Positions 20,835 through 28,558 of a stretch of 64,000 nucleotides of DNA are shown here, one piece after another; positions within the stretch are counted from its first letter, which is position 1; each line of letters begins with the position of its first letter. Both the position numbers and the translations under genes were made by a program. Origin of the DNA: JAWVFM01 sp038237625 (GTDB lineage: Bacteria; Actinomycetota; Thermoleophilia; Solirubrobacterales; 70-9); assembly GCA_038237625.1 (NCBI GenBank), contig JBBRYM010000004.1, positions 124,001 to 188,000 on the forward strand, in the 5' to 3' direction. The notes beneath the pieces were generated by a model. It did no database searches, had not been told where the DNA came from, and worked only from the letters and a program-made list of their open reading frames with translations.

Positions 20835-20856
20835 CGCAAGCGCCGGCGGGCTGCCG

Positions 20857-23175
20857 ATGAGCTCGGCCTCCTTCGCGCTGAGCGCCGGCGCATACCTGCG
20901 TGGGCTCGTGGAGCTGGCGATCGCTGCCGGCGCGATCGCCTATGGCGCCGTCGAACTGCGCAGGCTGCTGCTGCCCGGCTGGACGGGTGCTCCGGCCCGG
21001 CTGGTGGAGGTTGTGCTCTGGAGCGCCGGGATGCTCCTCGTCTCCGAGCTGATCGGGACCTTCGGGCACTTTCAGCGAGGCTGGTTTCTCGCCGTCAGCA
21101 TCCTCGGCGGCGTGGGCGCGGGCCTCCTCGCTCGCTCGCGCGCGCGGGCAGCGAACCCAAGTCCTTCGGCCAGTCCCCCGGCACCCCCGGCTGCCGCGAT
21201 CGCGAAGATCCTCGCGCTCGTCATCGTCACGGGCCTCACCGCCGCCTGGGTGATTCCAACCCTCGGCTCGATCGCCGCGGGCATGGATCGGGCCGACACC
21301 ATGTGGTACCACCTGCCGCTCGCCGCCCGGTTCGTGCAGACCGGGCACCTCGGCTCGATCTTCTTCTTTGACCCGGTCTTCTTCGCCTCCTTCTACCCGG
21401 CGAACTCCGAGGTCTTCCACTCGATCGGGATGCTCTTCTTCGGCCGCGACATCCTCTCGCCGTTCGTCAACGACGGCTGGCTTATCGTCGCCCTGCTCTC
21501 CTGCTACTGCATCGGCCGCCCGTACGGTGCCGGCCCCCAGGCGCTCATCGGCGGCTCGGTCGCCCTCGGAGCGCAGATGCTGGTCGAGTTCCAGGCAGGC
21601 GAAGGCCTCAACGACATCACCGGAGTGGCCTTCTTCCTGGCCGCCGCGGCCATCCTGGCCAACGCATACGCGACGCGCAAGAAGGCGCTCACGCCGGAAG
21701 GGCGGCCGGCATCGGGTGTGGGGTCGGAGCCGGGAGCACCGGGCATACCCCCCGAAGGACGCTCTCGCATCCATGCATCGCACCGTCCTCGCGTCCATGC
21801 TGCGGATGTCCTTCGGGCGCCACACCCGCCACTCCCGGCTGTCGTGATGGCCGGGTTGGCGGCGGGACTGGCAGCCGGGGTCAAGCTTTCGTTTCTGCCA
21901 ATCGTGGCCGCGATGACCGTCGGCGTGGTCTGGATGGCCGGAAAGGGCAGACGGCGCCGCGCGGCCCTGGCCTGGTCGATCCCGATGCTCGTCGGCGGCT
22001 CCTACTGGTACCTGCGAAACCTGTTCGCCGTCGGCAATCCGATTCCAGAGATCCACCACCTCGGCCCGATCGCCATGCCGGCGCCGATCCGCGACTTCTC
22101 GTTGCGGCCCGGGTTCTCGGTGTTTCACTACGCGACGGATACGAGGGTGTGGAGCGACTGGTTCGCGCCCGGCCTGCACGACTCGCTCGGCCTGCTGTGG
22201 CCGGTCACCGTCATCGGGATCTTCGCGATCTCGGCCTACGCACTCTGGCGCGGGCGGGATCCGATCCTTCGGCTGCTTGGTCGGGTTGCGGGGTTCGCAG
22301 CTGTCGTCTACATCTTCACTCCGTTCACCGCCGCCGGCGTCGAGGGCGAGCCCATCGGCTTTATCTGGAACCTGCGCTACCTGGCTCCGTCGGTTGCCCT
22401 TGCGTTCGCGCTTTTGCCATGCCTGCCGGCGTTCGTCGGGACACCGGCACGACGGGCGCGCGCGCTCCTGGCGGTGTTCGTGCTCGCCGGGTTCACGATC
22501 GGCTCGCTCGTCCAGTGGCAGCAGGGCCACCTGAAGGGCGCGCTGGCGGCGGCGGCAGTGGTCGCCGTCGGGGGCATGGTGATCGCCGCCGCGGGACTTC
22601 GGGGGATCCGCTGGGACGCCATCCGCCCATCGCGCTGGGCGGCGGCCCTCGTGCTCATCGCCGCTGTGGCGGTCGCGGGCGGCTACGAGGTCCAGAAGCG
22701 CTACATGCAGCACCGCTACGAGGACGCGGGCTCGGTTCCCGACCTCGCGGGCGCCTTCGCGTGGGTGCGCGGTGTCCACGATTCGCGGATCGCCCTCGCC
22801 GGCGTGCGGGGAATCTTCACCCAATACGCCTTCTATGGGCCGGATCTCTCCAACGACGTCCAGTGGCTGGGCCATCAGACCGCCCACGACGGCTACGCCC
22901 GGATTGCAAGCTGCGACGCCTGGTATCGGGCGGTCAACGAAGGCCGGTACCGCTACGTGGTCGCAACCCACGATCCCTACGACCCGGGAACGCTCACGAC
23001 GACGCCCGAGAGCCGCTGGACCGGGGCGGACCCCAACGCCCGCCTGGTGCTGACCGAGGGCCCGCTGCACATCTTCGAGGTGCAGGGTCCGCTCGATCCC
23101 TCCAACTGCACCGGCCAGCACCGCCTGTCCCAGCACCAGCTCCACGGCGTCCCCGACCCGACGAACCCTCAGTAG
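20857..23175 (+). CDS. large polytopic membrane protein, GT-C-like glycosyltransferase
   Basis: A 772-residue protein with about a dozen membrane helices. After the third helix comes MDRADTMWYHLPLAARFVQT, resembling the acidic first loop of GT-C enzymes that use lipid-linked sugars; a soluble extracytoplasmic domain forms the C-terminal 150 residues. Such proteins transfer sugars from polyprenyl-phosphate donors outside the membrane; the specific activity is not known. Residues about 277-330 (LTPEGRPASGVGSEP ... RVHAADVLRAPHPPL) are a hydrophilic stretch encoded by a palindromic insert. The stop directly abuts the next ATG. Confidence 0.7.
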   Translation: MSSASFALSAGAYLRGLVELAIAAGAIAYGAVELRRLLLPGWTGAPARLVEVVLWSAGMLLVSELIGTFGHFQRGWFLAVSILGGVGAGLLARSRARAANPSPSASPPAPPAAAIAKILALVIVTGLTAAWVIPTLGSIAAGMDRADTMWYHLPLAARFVQTGHLGSIFFFDPVFFASFYPANSEVFHSIGMLFFGRDILSPFVNDGWLIVALLSCYCIGRPYGAGPQALIGGSVALGAQMLVEFQAGEGLNDITGVAFFLAAAAILANAYATRKKALTPEGRPASGVGSEPGAPGIPPEGRSRIHASHRPRVHAADVLRAPHPPLPAVVMAGLAAGLAAGVKLSFLPIVAAMTVGVVWMAGKGRRRRAALAWSIPMLVGGSYWYLRNLFAVGNPIPEIHHLGPIAMPAPIRDFSLRPGFSVFHYATDTRVWSDWFAPGLHDSLGLLWPVTVIGIFAISAYALWRGRDPILRLLGRVAGFAAVVYIFTPFTAAGVEGEPIGFIWNLRYLAPSVALAFALLPCLPAFVGTPARRARALLAVFVLAGFTIGSLVQWQQGHLKGALAAAAVVAVGGMVIAAAGLRGIRWDAIRPSRWAAALVLIAAVAVAGGYEVQKRYMQHRYEDAGSVPDLAGAFAWVRGVHDSRIALAGVRGIFTQYAFYGPDLSNDVQWLGHQTAHDGYARIASCDAWYRAVNEGRYRYVVATHDPYDPGTLTTTPESRWTGADPNARLVLTEGPLHIFEVQGPLDPSNCTGQHRLSQHQLHGVPDPTNPQ
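21714..21839. repeat. palindromic insert kept in frame inside a membrane-protein gene
   Basis: Three inverted-repeat pairs lie within about 126 nt: GGGTGTGG (21714-21721) with CCACACCC (21820-21827), GCCGGGAG (21729-21736) with CTCCCGGC (21832-21839), and CCCGAAGGAC (21751-21760) with GTCCTTCGGG (21808-21817). The arms are interleaved, not simply nested. The stretch codes for a hydrophilic, low-complexity segment between membrane helices. Confidence 0.7.
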
Positions 23176-25653
23176 ATGCTGGCGATCCTCGCGAGCTCGC
23201 TGGTGATCCTCGTCGCCGCGACGATCCTCGGCCGCGCATTCCTGCTGGCCCTGGGCCGCACCAGGCCGACTTGGATGGCGGCGGCAATCGGCTTCGCGAC
23301 CCTCACGGTCACCAGTCCGCTCCTGATCCACCTCCCGGGCCGAGCGACGACGGCGACGATCGTCACCGCCCTCGCCGTCCTCGTCTGCGCAGCGACGATG
23401 AGACGAAGGTTCTTCGCCGCCGCGAACACTCGCCCGGGGAGAGACGGGGCAGGGGCCGGGACAGGTCCCGATGAACATGGGGGCACGGCCGATCCCGGCA
23501 CCCAGGCCGAGTCACGTTCAGCGGGGCATGTTCCGGTCCCTGCCCGTCGCGCCGCCCACACCACCGCCCTCGCGACGGTGCTGATCACCTTCGTCCTGGC
23601 CTGCGTCCCGTTCGCGCTGAACGACTCCACGGGCGTGCTCGGCGAGGGCGTCTACACGAACGACCAGGCCGCGCAGCTGTACTGGACCGACTGGCTCCAG
23701 CACGGCACCGGGCCCGAGCCCAGCGCGGTCAAGTTCGGTTATCCCACCGGCCCGCAGTCGGTGGCGGCGCTCGCGGCCACGTCGACCGGCGCCTCGCTCG
23801 AGCATGCCTTCAACGGCCTCCTGATCGTGATCCCGGTTCTCGGGGCGCTCGCGGCCCTCTCCGCGCTCGGTGGGGTCGAGCCGCGTCGCCGCGTCGCGGC
23901 GGCGGTGCTCGCCGGCCTGCCGTATCTGGGCGCCTCGTATCTCGCGCAGAGCGCCTTCAAGGAGACGGCGATGGCGCTGTTCGTCCTGGCGCTGGCCGTG
24001 GTGCTCGGCGAGCTCGAGCGTGGGGAGGTGACCCGCCGGGCGGGAGTGGGCGCCATCGTCGCGCTCGCCGGCGCGAGCGTCTTCACCTACAGCCTGCCCG
24101 GCCTGGCCTGGTTTGCGGGTGCGATCGCGGTCTGGCTGGCGCTGGAGCTTGTGCGCGGCAACGGCCGTGTCCGTGCCGACGTCGCCGGCGCGGCGGGCGC
24201 CGTTCGCCGTCACCGGCGGGCGGTGGCGATCGGAGCGGTGATCCTGCTCGCCGTCGTCGCGGCCGGCGCCGGGCCGGTTAGCCACTTCAGCTCGAAGATC
24301 GGCGACGTCCAGAGCTCGCCTGGGCGCTTGGGCTCGCCGATCTCGCCGGGCGAAGCTTTCGGAGTCTGGCCGCAGGGCGACTTTCGGATCGTCCGCGGCG
24401 ATGTGACCGGCTCGCTTCCCGCGATCGCCCTTGGCTTCATCGCCGTCGCGCTCGGGGCGCTGGCCCTGCTTCGCCGCCGGTCGAACGGGCTCCTTGCCGG
24501 GCTCGGCGCAGGCTTCGTCATCTACGTTGCGACTCGGATCGACGCCAGCGACTACGTGCAGGCCAAGGCCCTCGCGGTGATCGCACCCACGGTCGTGCTC
24601 GTGGCGCTACTGGGGCTCTGGGAGCCGCGCGAAGTCGGAAACGGGCGTCCGCGATGGGCGGTTGGGCTTGGTGTCGTCTTCGCGCTTTGCGCGCTGGGGT
24701 CGACCCTGCTCGCGCTTCGCTCCGCGCCGGTGGGATTCGACAATCGGGCTCACGACCTCGAATCCCTGGCGAAGCAAATCCAGGGCCGCAGCGTCGTCTT
24801 CCTCGGACTGGATCGCTTCGCGGCCTACTGGCTTCGAGGCACATTGATCCAGGCCCCGGGGGGCTACGTCCCGCCGGACATCAGCGCTCGCCACGACAAG
24901 CCTTGGGAGCAGGGCGAGCCGGTCGACTTCGACTCGATCTCGCCGGACCACCTCGACCGCTTCGACTACGCCATCACCACGACCGCGGCCTTCCAGTCCA
25001 GCCCGCCGCCCAATGTTCGCGTGGTCGATCGCTCCGGCGACTACGTGCTTTGGAAGCGCACGGGCCAGACCCCGAGCTTGCGCATCCTCCCCGAGGGGCT
25101 CAGTCCCGGGCAGACGCTGGATTGCAGCTCGCCCGAGGGGCGCCAGATCGCCGAGCAGCCAGGCACCGCGACGATTCTCCCCAAGCCGGTCACCGGCCCG
25201 CCCGAGGCGTGGGGATCCTCCGGGGTGTTCGACGCTCCCGGCAGCGCTTCGCAGACGCTGAAGCTCGGCCGCGGCCACTGGCGGCTCTCGCTTCAGTACA
25301 ACAGCCAGGTCGAGCTCCATGTGAGCGCGCCCAGCCTCAGCACCAAGCTGCCTCCCTCGCTTGACGGCATGTACTTCACGCACCCGGGACAGGGTGCGTT
25401 CTGGCCCGCGGGCGAGCTGGTGCTGCGCGAGCCGGCCGCGGTCACGGTGCGGGTGAGCGGCGCCGACCCGCCTGCGCTCTCGCGCCTTTCCGGGGCGACG
25501 CGGCGGGTGTGGCTGGGGAACATCGCTGCCTCGCCCACGATTGCCAGCCAGGCGAGGCCGCTGGCGAAGGCATGCGGCGCCTACGTGGATCACTACACGC
25601 TGACCACAAAGCCTCAGAATTCCAGGGTCCATACGTCCCGCAAGCAGCCCTAA
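23176..25653 (+). CDS. large polytopic membrane protein, GT-C-like glycosyltransferase (second copy)
   Basis: An 825-residue protein with about twelve membrane helices and a C-terminal extracytoplasmic beta-rich domain of about 280 residues. The loop GEGVYTNDQAAQLYWTDWLQ carries the acidic residues expected of GT-C enzymes, and FGYPTGPQSVAALAA follows. The architecture resembles the preceding gene, with little sequence identity visible. Residues about 88-125 (TRPGRDGAGAGTGPDEHGG onward) are hydrophilic and encoded by an inverted-repeat insert. It begins one base after the preceding stop and precedes sulfotransferase genes, so it probably acts in the same surface-glycan pathway. Confidence 0.68.
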   Translation: MLAILASSLVILVAATILGRAFLLALGRTRPTWMAAAIGFATLTVTSPLLIHLPGRATTATIVTALAVLVCAATMRRRFFAAANTRPGRDGAGAGTGPDEHGGTADPGTQAESRSAGHVPVPARRAAHTTALATVLITFVLACVPFALNDSTGVLGEGVYTNDQAAQLYWTDWLQHGTGPEPSAVKFGYPTGPQSVAALAATSTGASLEHAFNGLLIVIPVLGALAALSALGGVEPRRRVAAAVLAGLPYLGASYLAQSAFKETAMALFVLALAVVLGELERGEVTRRAGVGAIVALAGASVFTYSLPGLAWFAGAIAVWLALELVRGNGRVRADVAGAAGAVRRHRRAVAIGAVILLAVVAAGAGPVSHFSSKIGDVQSSPGRLGSPISPGEAFGVWPQGDFRIVRGDVTGSLPAIALGFIAVALGALALLRRRSNGLLAGLGAGFVIYVATRIDASDYVQAKALAVIAPTVVLVALLGLWEPREVGNGRPRWAVGLGVVFALCALGSTLLALRSAPVGFDNRAHDLESLAKQIQGRSVVFLGLDRFAAYWLRGTLIQAPGGYVPPDISARHDKPWEQGEPVDFDSISPDHLDRFDYAITTTAAFQSSPPPNVRVVDRSGDYVLWKRTGQTPSLRILPEGLSPGQTLDCSSPEGRQIAEQPGTATILPKPVTGPPEAWGSSGVFDAPGSASQTLKLGRGHWRLSLQYNSQVELHVSAPSLSTKLPPSLDGMYFTHPGQGAFWPAGELVLREPAAVTVRVSGADPPALSRLSGATRRVWLGNIAASPTIASQARPLAKACGAYVDHYTLTTKPQNSRVHTSRKQP
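23443..23548. repeat. second palindromic insert kept in frame inside a membrane-protein gene
   Basis: The left arm GACGGGGCAGGGGCCGGGAC (from 23443) and the right arm GTTCCGGTCCCTGCCCGTC (ending 23548) are imperfect inverted repeats of about 20 nt, separated by about 65 nt. The stretch encodes a Gly/Pro/Ala-rich loop and keeps the reading frame. Confidence 0.6.
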
Positions 25654-25663
25654 CCCCACTAGC

Positions 25664-25669
25664 TACCCT
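25664..25669 (+). promoter_or_regulatory. putative -10 box TACCCT upstream of the first sulfotransferase
   Basis: TACCCT ends 9 nt before the ATG at 25679, so the sulfotransferase run may have its own promoter. Confidence 0.4.
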
Positions 25670-25678
25670 CGCTGGCTC

Positions 25679-26689
25679 ATGCAATCGAACCCCACGCAGG
25701 GGCGGCCGGACACCGCTCCCATCATTTTCGTCGGCGGCACGGGCCGCAGCGGCACGCACGTGATCGCGCAGCTTCTGTGCCGCAGCGTCGACCTGGCCCT
25801 GATCCCGGTGGAGACCCGCTTTCACGTCGACCGCGGCGGCCTGGGCGACCTGCTCGAGAAACAGGTCTCCAAGGAGAAGTTCGTCCGCCGCCTGCGGGGC
25901 TTTTGGTGGAAGGGCTTTCAGACCAACCGCCTTCGCGGCATGCACCGGATGATGGACCGCGAGCGCTTTGACGCCGCGGCCGACGCGTTCGAGGCGGGGT
26001 TCGACGCCGATCCCAACGAGGCAGCGCGCCGCCTCTTCTACGACCTCCTCTGGTGGCGGGCGGAGGAGAAGGGCGCGAAGGGAATCGTCGAGCAGAGCTG
26101 CGACACGATCCGCGAGGGAGCGGTTCTTTCCCGCCTCTTTCCCGAGGCGCGCTTCGTGCACGTGGTCCGCGACGGCCGCGACGCGTCGGCCTCGCGCGTG
26201 GCGCAGACCCGGGGGCTGACGGCACCGCGGACCAGGCTTGGCGGCATCCGCTGGTGGGAGGAGCGAATGCGCCGGATCGACGAGGGCGCCCGCGCGATTC
26301 CGCCCGAGCGCCTGCTCCAACTCTCCATCGACGAGCTCGTCCGGCAACGCTCCCCCAAGAAGCTGGTCCCGCTGTGCGACTTCGCGGGCATCCCCGTCGG
26401 CCACCGTGTGCGCAAGTTCTACAAATGGCACATGGATGCCGAGGGGGCCAACCAGGGTCGCTGGCGGGAGGGGATCTCCGAGTCGAAGGTCGCGAGGATT
26501 GAGGCCGCGTACGAACGCGCCCTGGATCGTCTCGACGCCGACGGTGTCACCTCCGTGCCGCTGCTGCGACGTGCCTTCGAGCGATCTGTTGCCCAGCATC
26601 CCGGAAAGGTTCCCTCGCTCGTCTACGTCGGCGCATCGCCGGACGCAGAGTATTCCGGTGAGGGGCTTCGCCCCGAAAGCAGCAGGTGA
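25679..26689 (+). CDS. sulfotransferase-family protein, tandem paralogue 1
   Basis: A 336-residue PAPS-dependent sulfotransferase. The 5'-phosphosulfate loop is IIFVGGTGRSGTHVIAQLL and the 3'-phosphate motif is FVHVVRDGRDASASRVAQ, both diagnostic. It shares FHVDRGGLGDLL, LRGFWWKG and the C-terminal GRWREGISESKV pattern with the next two genes. It would transfer sulfate from PAPS to a glycan or small-molecule hydroxyl in the cytosol. The last residues (GEGLRPESSR) are encoded by a REP-like hairpin, which may have replaced the original C-terminus. Confidence 0.88.
   Translation: MQSNPTQGRPDTAPIIFVGGTGRSGTHVIAQLLCRSVDLALIPVETRFHVDRGGLGDLLEKQVSKEKFVRRLRGFWWKGFQTNRLRGMHRMMDRERFDAAADAFEAGFDADPNEAARRLFYDLLWWRAEEKGAKGIVEQSCDTIREGAVLSRLFPEARFVHVVRDGRDASASRVAQTRGLTAPRTRLGGIRWWEERMRRIDEGARAIPPERLLQLSIDELVRQRSPKKLVPLCDFAGIPVGHRVRKFYKWHMDAEGANQGRWREGISESKVARIEAAYERALDRLDADGVTSVPLLRRAFERSVAQHPGKVPSLVYVGASPDAEYSGEGLRPESSR
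26662..26683. repeat. REP-like type I hairpin at a gene end
   Basis: GGGGC (26662-26666), TTC, GCCCC (26670-26674), then GAAAGCAGC. It has the same layout as the two type I hairpins at 2265 and 2367. It lies inside the last codons of the first sulfotransferase gene. Confidence 0.65.
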
Positions 26690-26699
26690 GTTGGTTGTG

Positions 26700-27659
26700 G
26701 TGAATCCGCCGCTTGTCTTCGTCGGCGGCACGGGGCGCAGCGGAACGCACGTCGTCGCTCGGATCCTCGGCCGTCACTCGGCCTACTACGCCGTTCCCAT
26801 CGAGTGTCGCTTTCACTGCAACCCGGGCGGGCTCGCCGACTTCGTCGAGGGCCGCACCGACGTTCACGCATTCACCACGAGGCTTCGTGGCTTCTGGTGG
26901 CGGCGCGCGCGCTTCGGCTCGCGAGTCCTGAAGGGGCGAAGCGCCCGCTTGAGCCAGCGGGTGGCCGGCGCCGCCGCGGACGCCAACGTGCGCGGGCTGC
27001 ACAAGCTCGTCAACGGCCCCGCCCTCGACACCGCCATCAAGGCGTTCGAAGCCGGTGCGAGCGACGACCCGCTCACGGCGTCGCGGGACCTGTTCTACGA
27101 GCTGCTGAGCCCGCTTGCGGCGCAGGAGGGCAAGCCGGGGATCGTCGAGATGAGTTGCTTCACGATCGCGGCCGCGGGCGGTCTCGGACGGATCTTCCCG
27201 GAGGCGAAATTCATCCACACGGTGCGCGACGGCCGCGACGCCGGATCGTCGAAGGTCTCAAAGCGCCAGAAGCCCAAGGACCCTCGCGACGCGCGCGAGG
27301 GCATTGCCTGGTGGGAGGGGCGCCTGCGCTCCGCCGAGGCCGGAGCGGCGGCTTTGGAGCAGTCGCGGCTGCTGACCGTCAGCTTCGACCAGCTCGTCCA
27401 GAGCGACCGCGAGGAGGTCTACGCCCGGATCCTCGGGTTTCTCGGGCTCCCAGACGAGCCCGCGGTTCGCGATTACTTCGCGGCCGAGGTGTCGGCCGAG
27501 GCCGCCCATCGCGATCGTTGGCGCGAGGGGCTCGACAGCCGTGAGCAAAAGGCTGTGACCGCGCTCTACGAGGAAGCGCTCGACCGCCTCGAGGCGGAGG
27601 GCGCCCGCTCGGTTCCGTTGCTGCGAGAGGTGCTCGCCGGGGAGGCGCTGTCGCAGTGA
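26700..27659 (+). CDS. sulfotransferase-family protein, tandem paralogue 2
   Basis: A 319-residue PAPS-dependent sulfotransferase, paralogous to its neighbours. It starts MNPPLVFVGGTGRSGTHVVA (5'-phosphosulfate loop) and has FIHTVRDGRDAGSSKVSK (3'-phosphate motif) and RDRWREGLDSRE near the end. GTG at 26700 aligns with the start of paralogue 3; GTG at 26697 is equally in frame, and AGGTGAG upstream is a plausible ribosome site for either. An extra basic stretch, LKGRSARLSQR (about residue 78), contains a small GGGCG/CGCCC palindrome and is absent from the other two. The stop overlaps the next GTG. Confidence 0.88.
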   Translation: MNPPLVFVGGTGRSGTHVVARILGRHSAYYAVPIECRFHCNPGGLADFVEGRTDVHAFTTRLRGFWWRRARFGSRVLKGRSARLSQRVAGAAADANVRGLHKLVNGPALDTAIKAFEAGASDDPLTASRDLFYELLSPLAAQEGKPGIVEMSCFTIAAAGGLGRIFPEAKFIHTVRDGRDAGSSKVSKRQKPKDPRDAREGIAWWEGRLRSAEAGAAALEQSRLLTVSFDQLVQSDREEVYARILGFLGLPDEPAVRDYFAAEVSAEAAHRDRWREGLDSREQKAVTALYEEALDRLEAEGARSVPLLREVLAGEALSQ

Positions 27660-28558
27660 ACGTCCCACCGACCTTCATCGGCGGGACGGGACGCAGCGGC
27701 ACCCACGTCCTCGCCCGCCTCCTCGACCGCCATCCCGAGATCGCGGCCGTTCCCATCGAGGCGCGCTTTCATTGCAACGTCAAGGGCATGCCAGACCTCC
27801 TGGGGGGACGCGTCACCGTGGCCGGCTTCGTCGAGAAGCTCCGCAACTTCTGGTGGCATCGCATCCGCGTCGACGACGAGCCGCGCGGCCTCTACAACCT
27901 CATGTCGCAGGCGCGCTTCGACGCGGCCGTCGCGAGCTTCGAGAGCGCCTACCGCTCCGACCCGATCGCGGCCTGCCGCGGCCTCTTCTGGGACCTGCTG
28001 GGGCCCTGGGCGGGCGAGGTCGGCAAGCCACGGCTGGCAGAGATGAGCTCGCACAACATCAAGGAGGCGCACACGCTGAGGCGGATCTTCCCCGGCGCCC
28101 GATTCGTCCACACCGTCCGCGACGGCCGCGACGCGGCATCCTCGGTCGCCACGAGGACGTGGGGACCCGACGACGTGGTCAACGGAATCGACTGGTGGGC
28201 CGACCGCCTGCGGGCCATCGACCGTGGGCTCTACTCCCGAGAGGACGGCGCCGAGTTCGTGCTGCCGGCCGATGGGCTCTGCGTGATCGTCCTCGACGAG
28301 CTCGTCGCGGGCGATCGCGAGGCCAGCTACGCGCGCCTGATTCAGCACGTCGGCGTCGAGGACGCCCCCTCGATGCGCGACTTCTTCGAGAACGAGATGA
28401 CCCCGACAAGCGCGAACCGCGGGCGCTGGGCGCGGGGCATCGGCGCGATCGGGCGCCGGCGGGTCGTGCGCCGCTACGAGCGCACGCTCGACGCCCTGGC
28501 GACAGAGGGCAATCACGTCGCGGCGCCGCTGATCGCGATATACGAGCGGCTGGAATGA
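27656..28558 (+). CDS. sulfotransferase-family protein, tandem paralogue 3
   Basis: A 300-residue PAPS-dependent sulfotransferase. MNVPPTFIGGTGRSGTHVLA is the 5'-phosphosulfate loop and FVHTVRDGRDAASSVATR the 3'-phosphate motif; GRWARGIGAIGRRRVVRR ends the fold. The GTG overlaps the stop of paralogue 2, and the stop overlaps the ATG of the glycosyltransferase, so this is one operon. Substrate-facing residues after FHCN differ among the three copies (GGLADF, KGMPDL and others), suggesting they modify different positions or acceptors; this is inference. Confidence 0.88.
   Translation: MNVPPTFIGGTGRSGTHVLARLLDRHPEIAAVPIEARFHCNVKGMPDLLGGRVTVAGFVEKLRNFWWHRIRVDDEPRGLYNLMSQARFDAAVASFESAYRSDPIAACRGLFWDLLGPWAGEVGKPRLAEMSSHNIKEAHTLRRIFPGARFVHTVRDGRDAASSVATRTWGPDDVVNGIDWWADRLRAIDRGLYSREDGAEFVLPADGLCVIVLDELVAGDREASYARLIQHVGVEDAPSMRDFFENEMTPTSANRGRWARGIGAIGRRRVVRRYERTLDALATEGNHVAAPLIAIYERLE

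Noticed and set aside
20815..23478. A very long minus-strand frame opposite the first GT-C-like gene
   Set aside because: The peptide is Arg/Asp/Gly-rich and featureless, while the plus strand codes for regular membrane helices.
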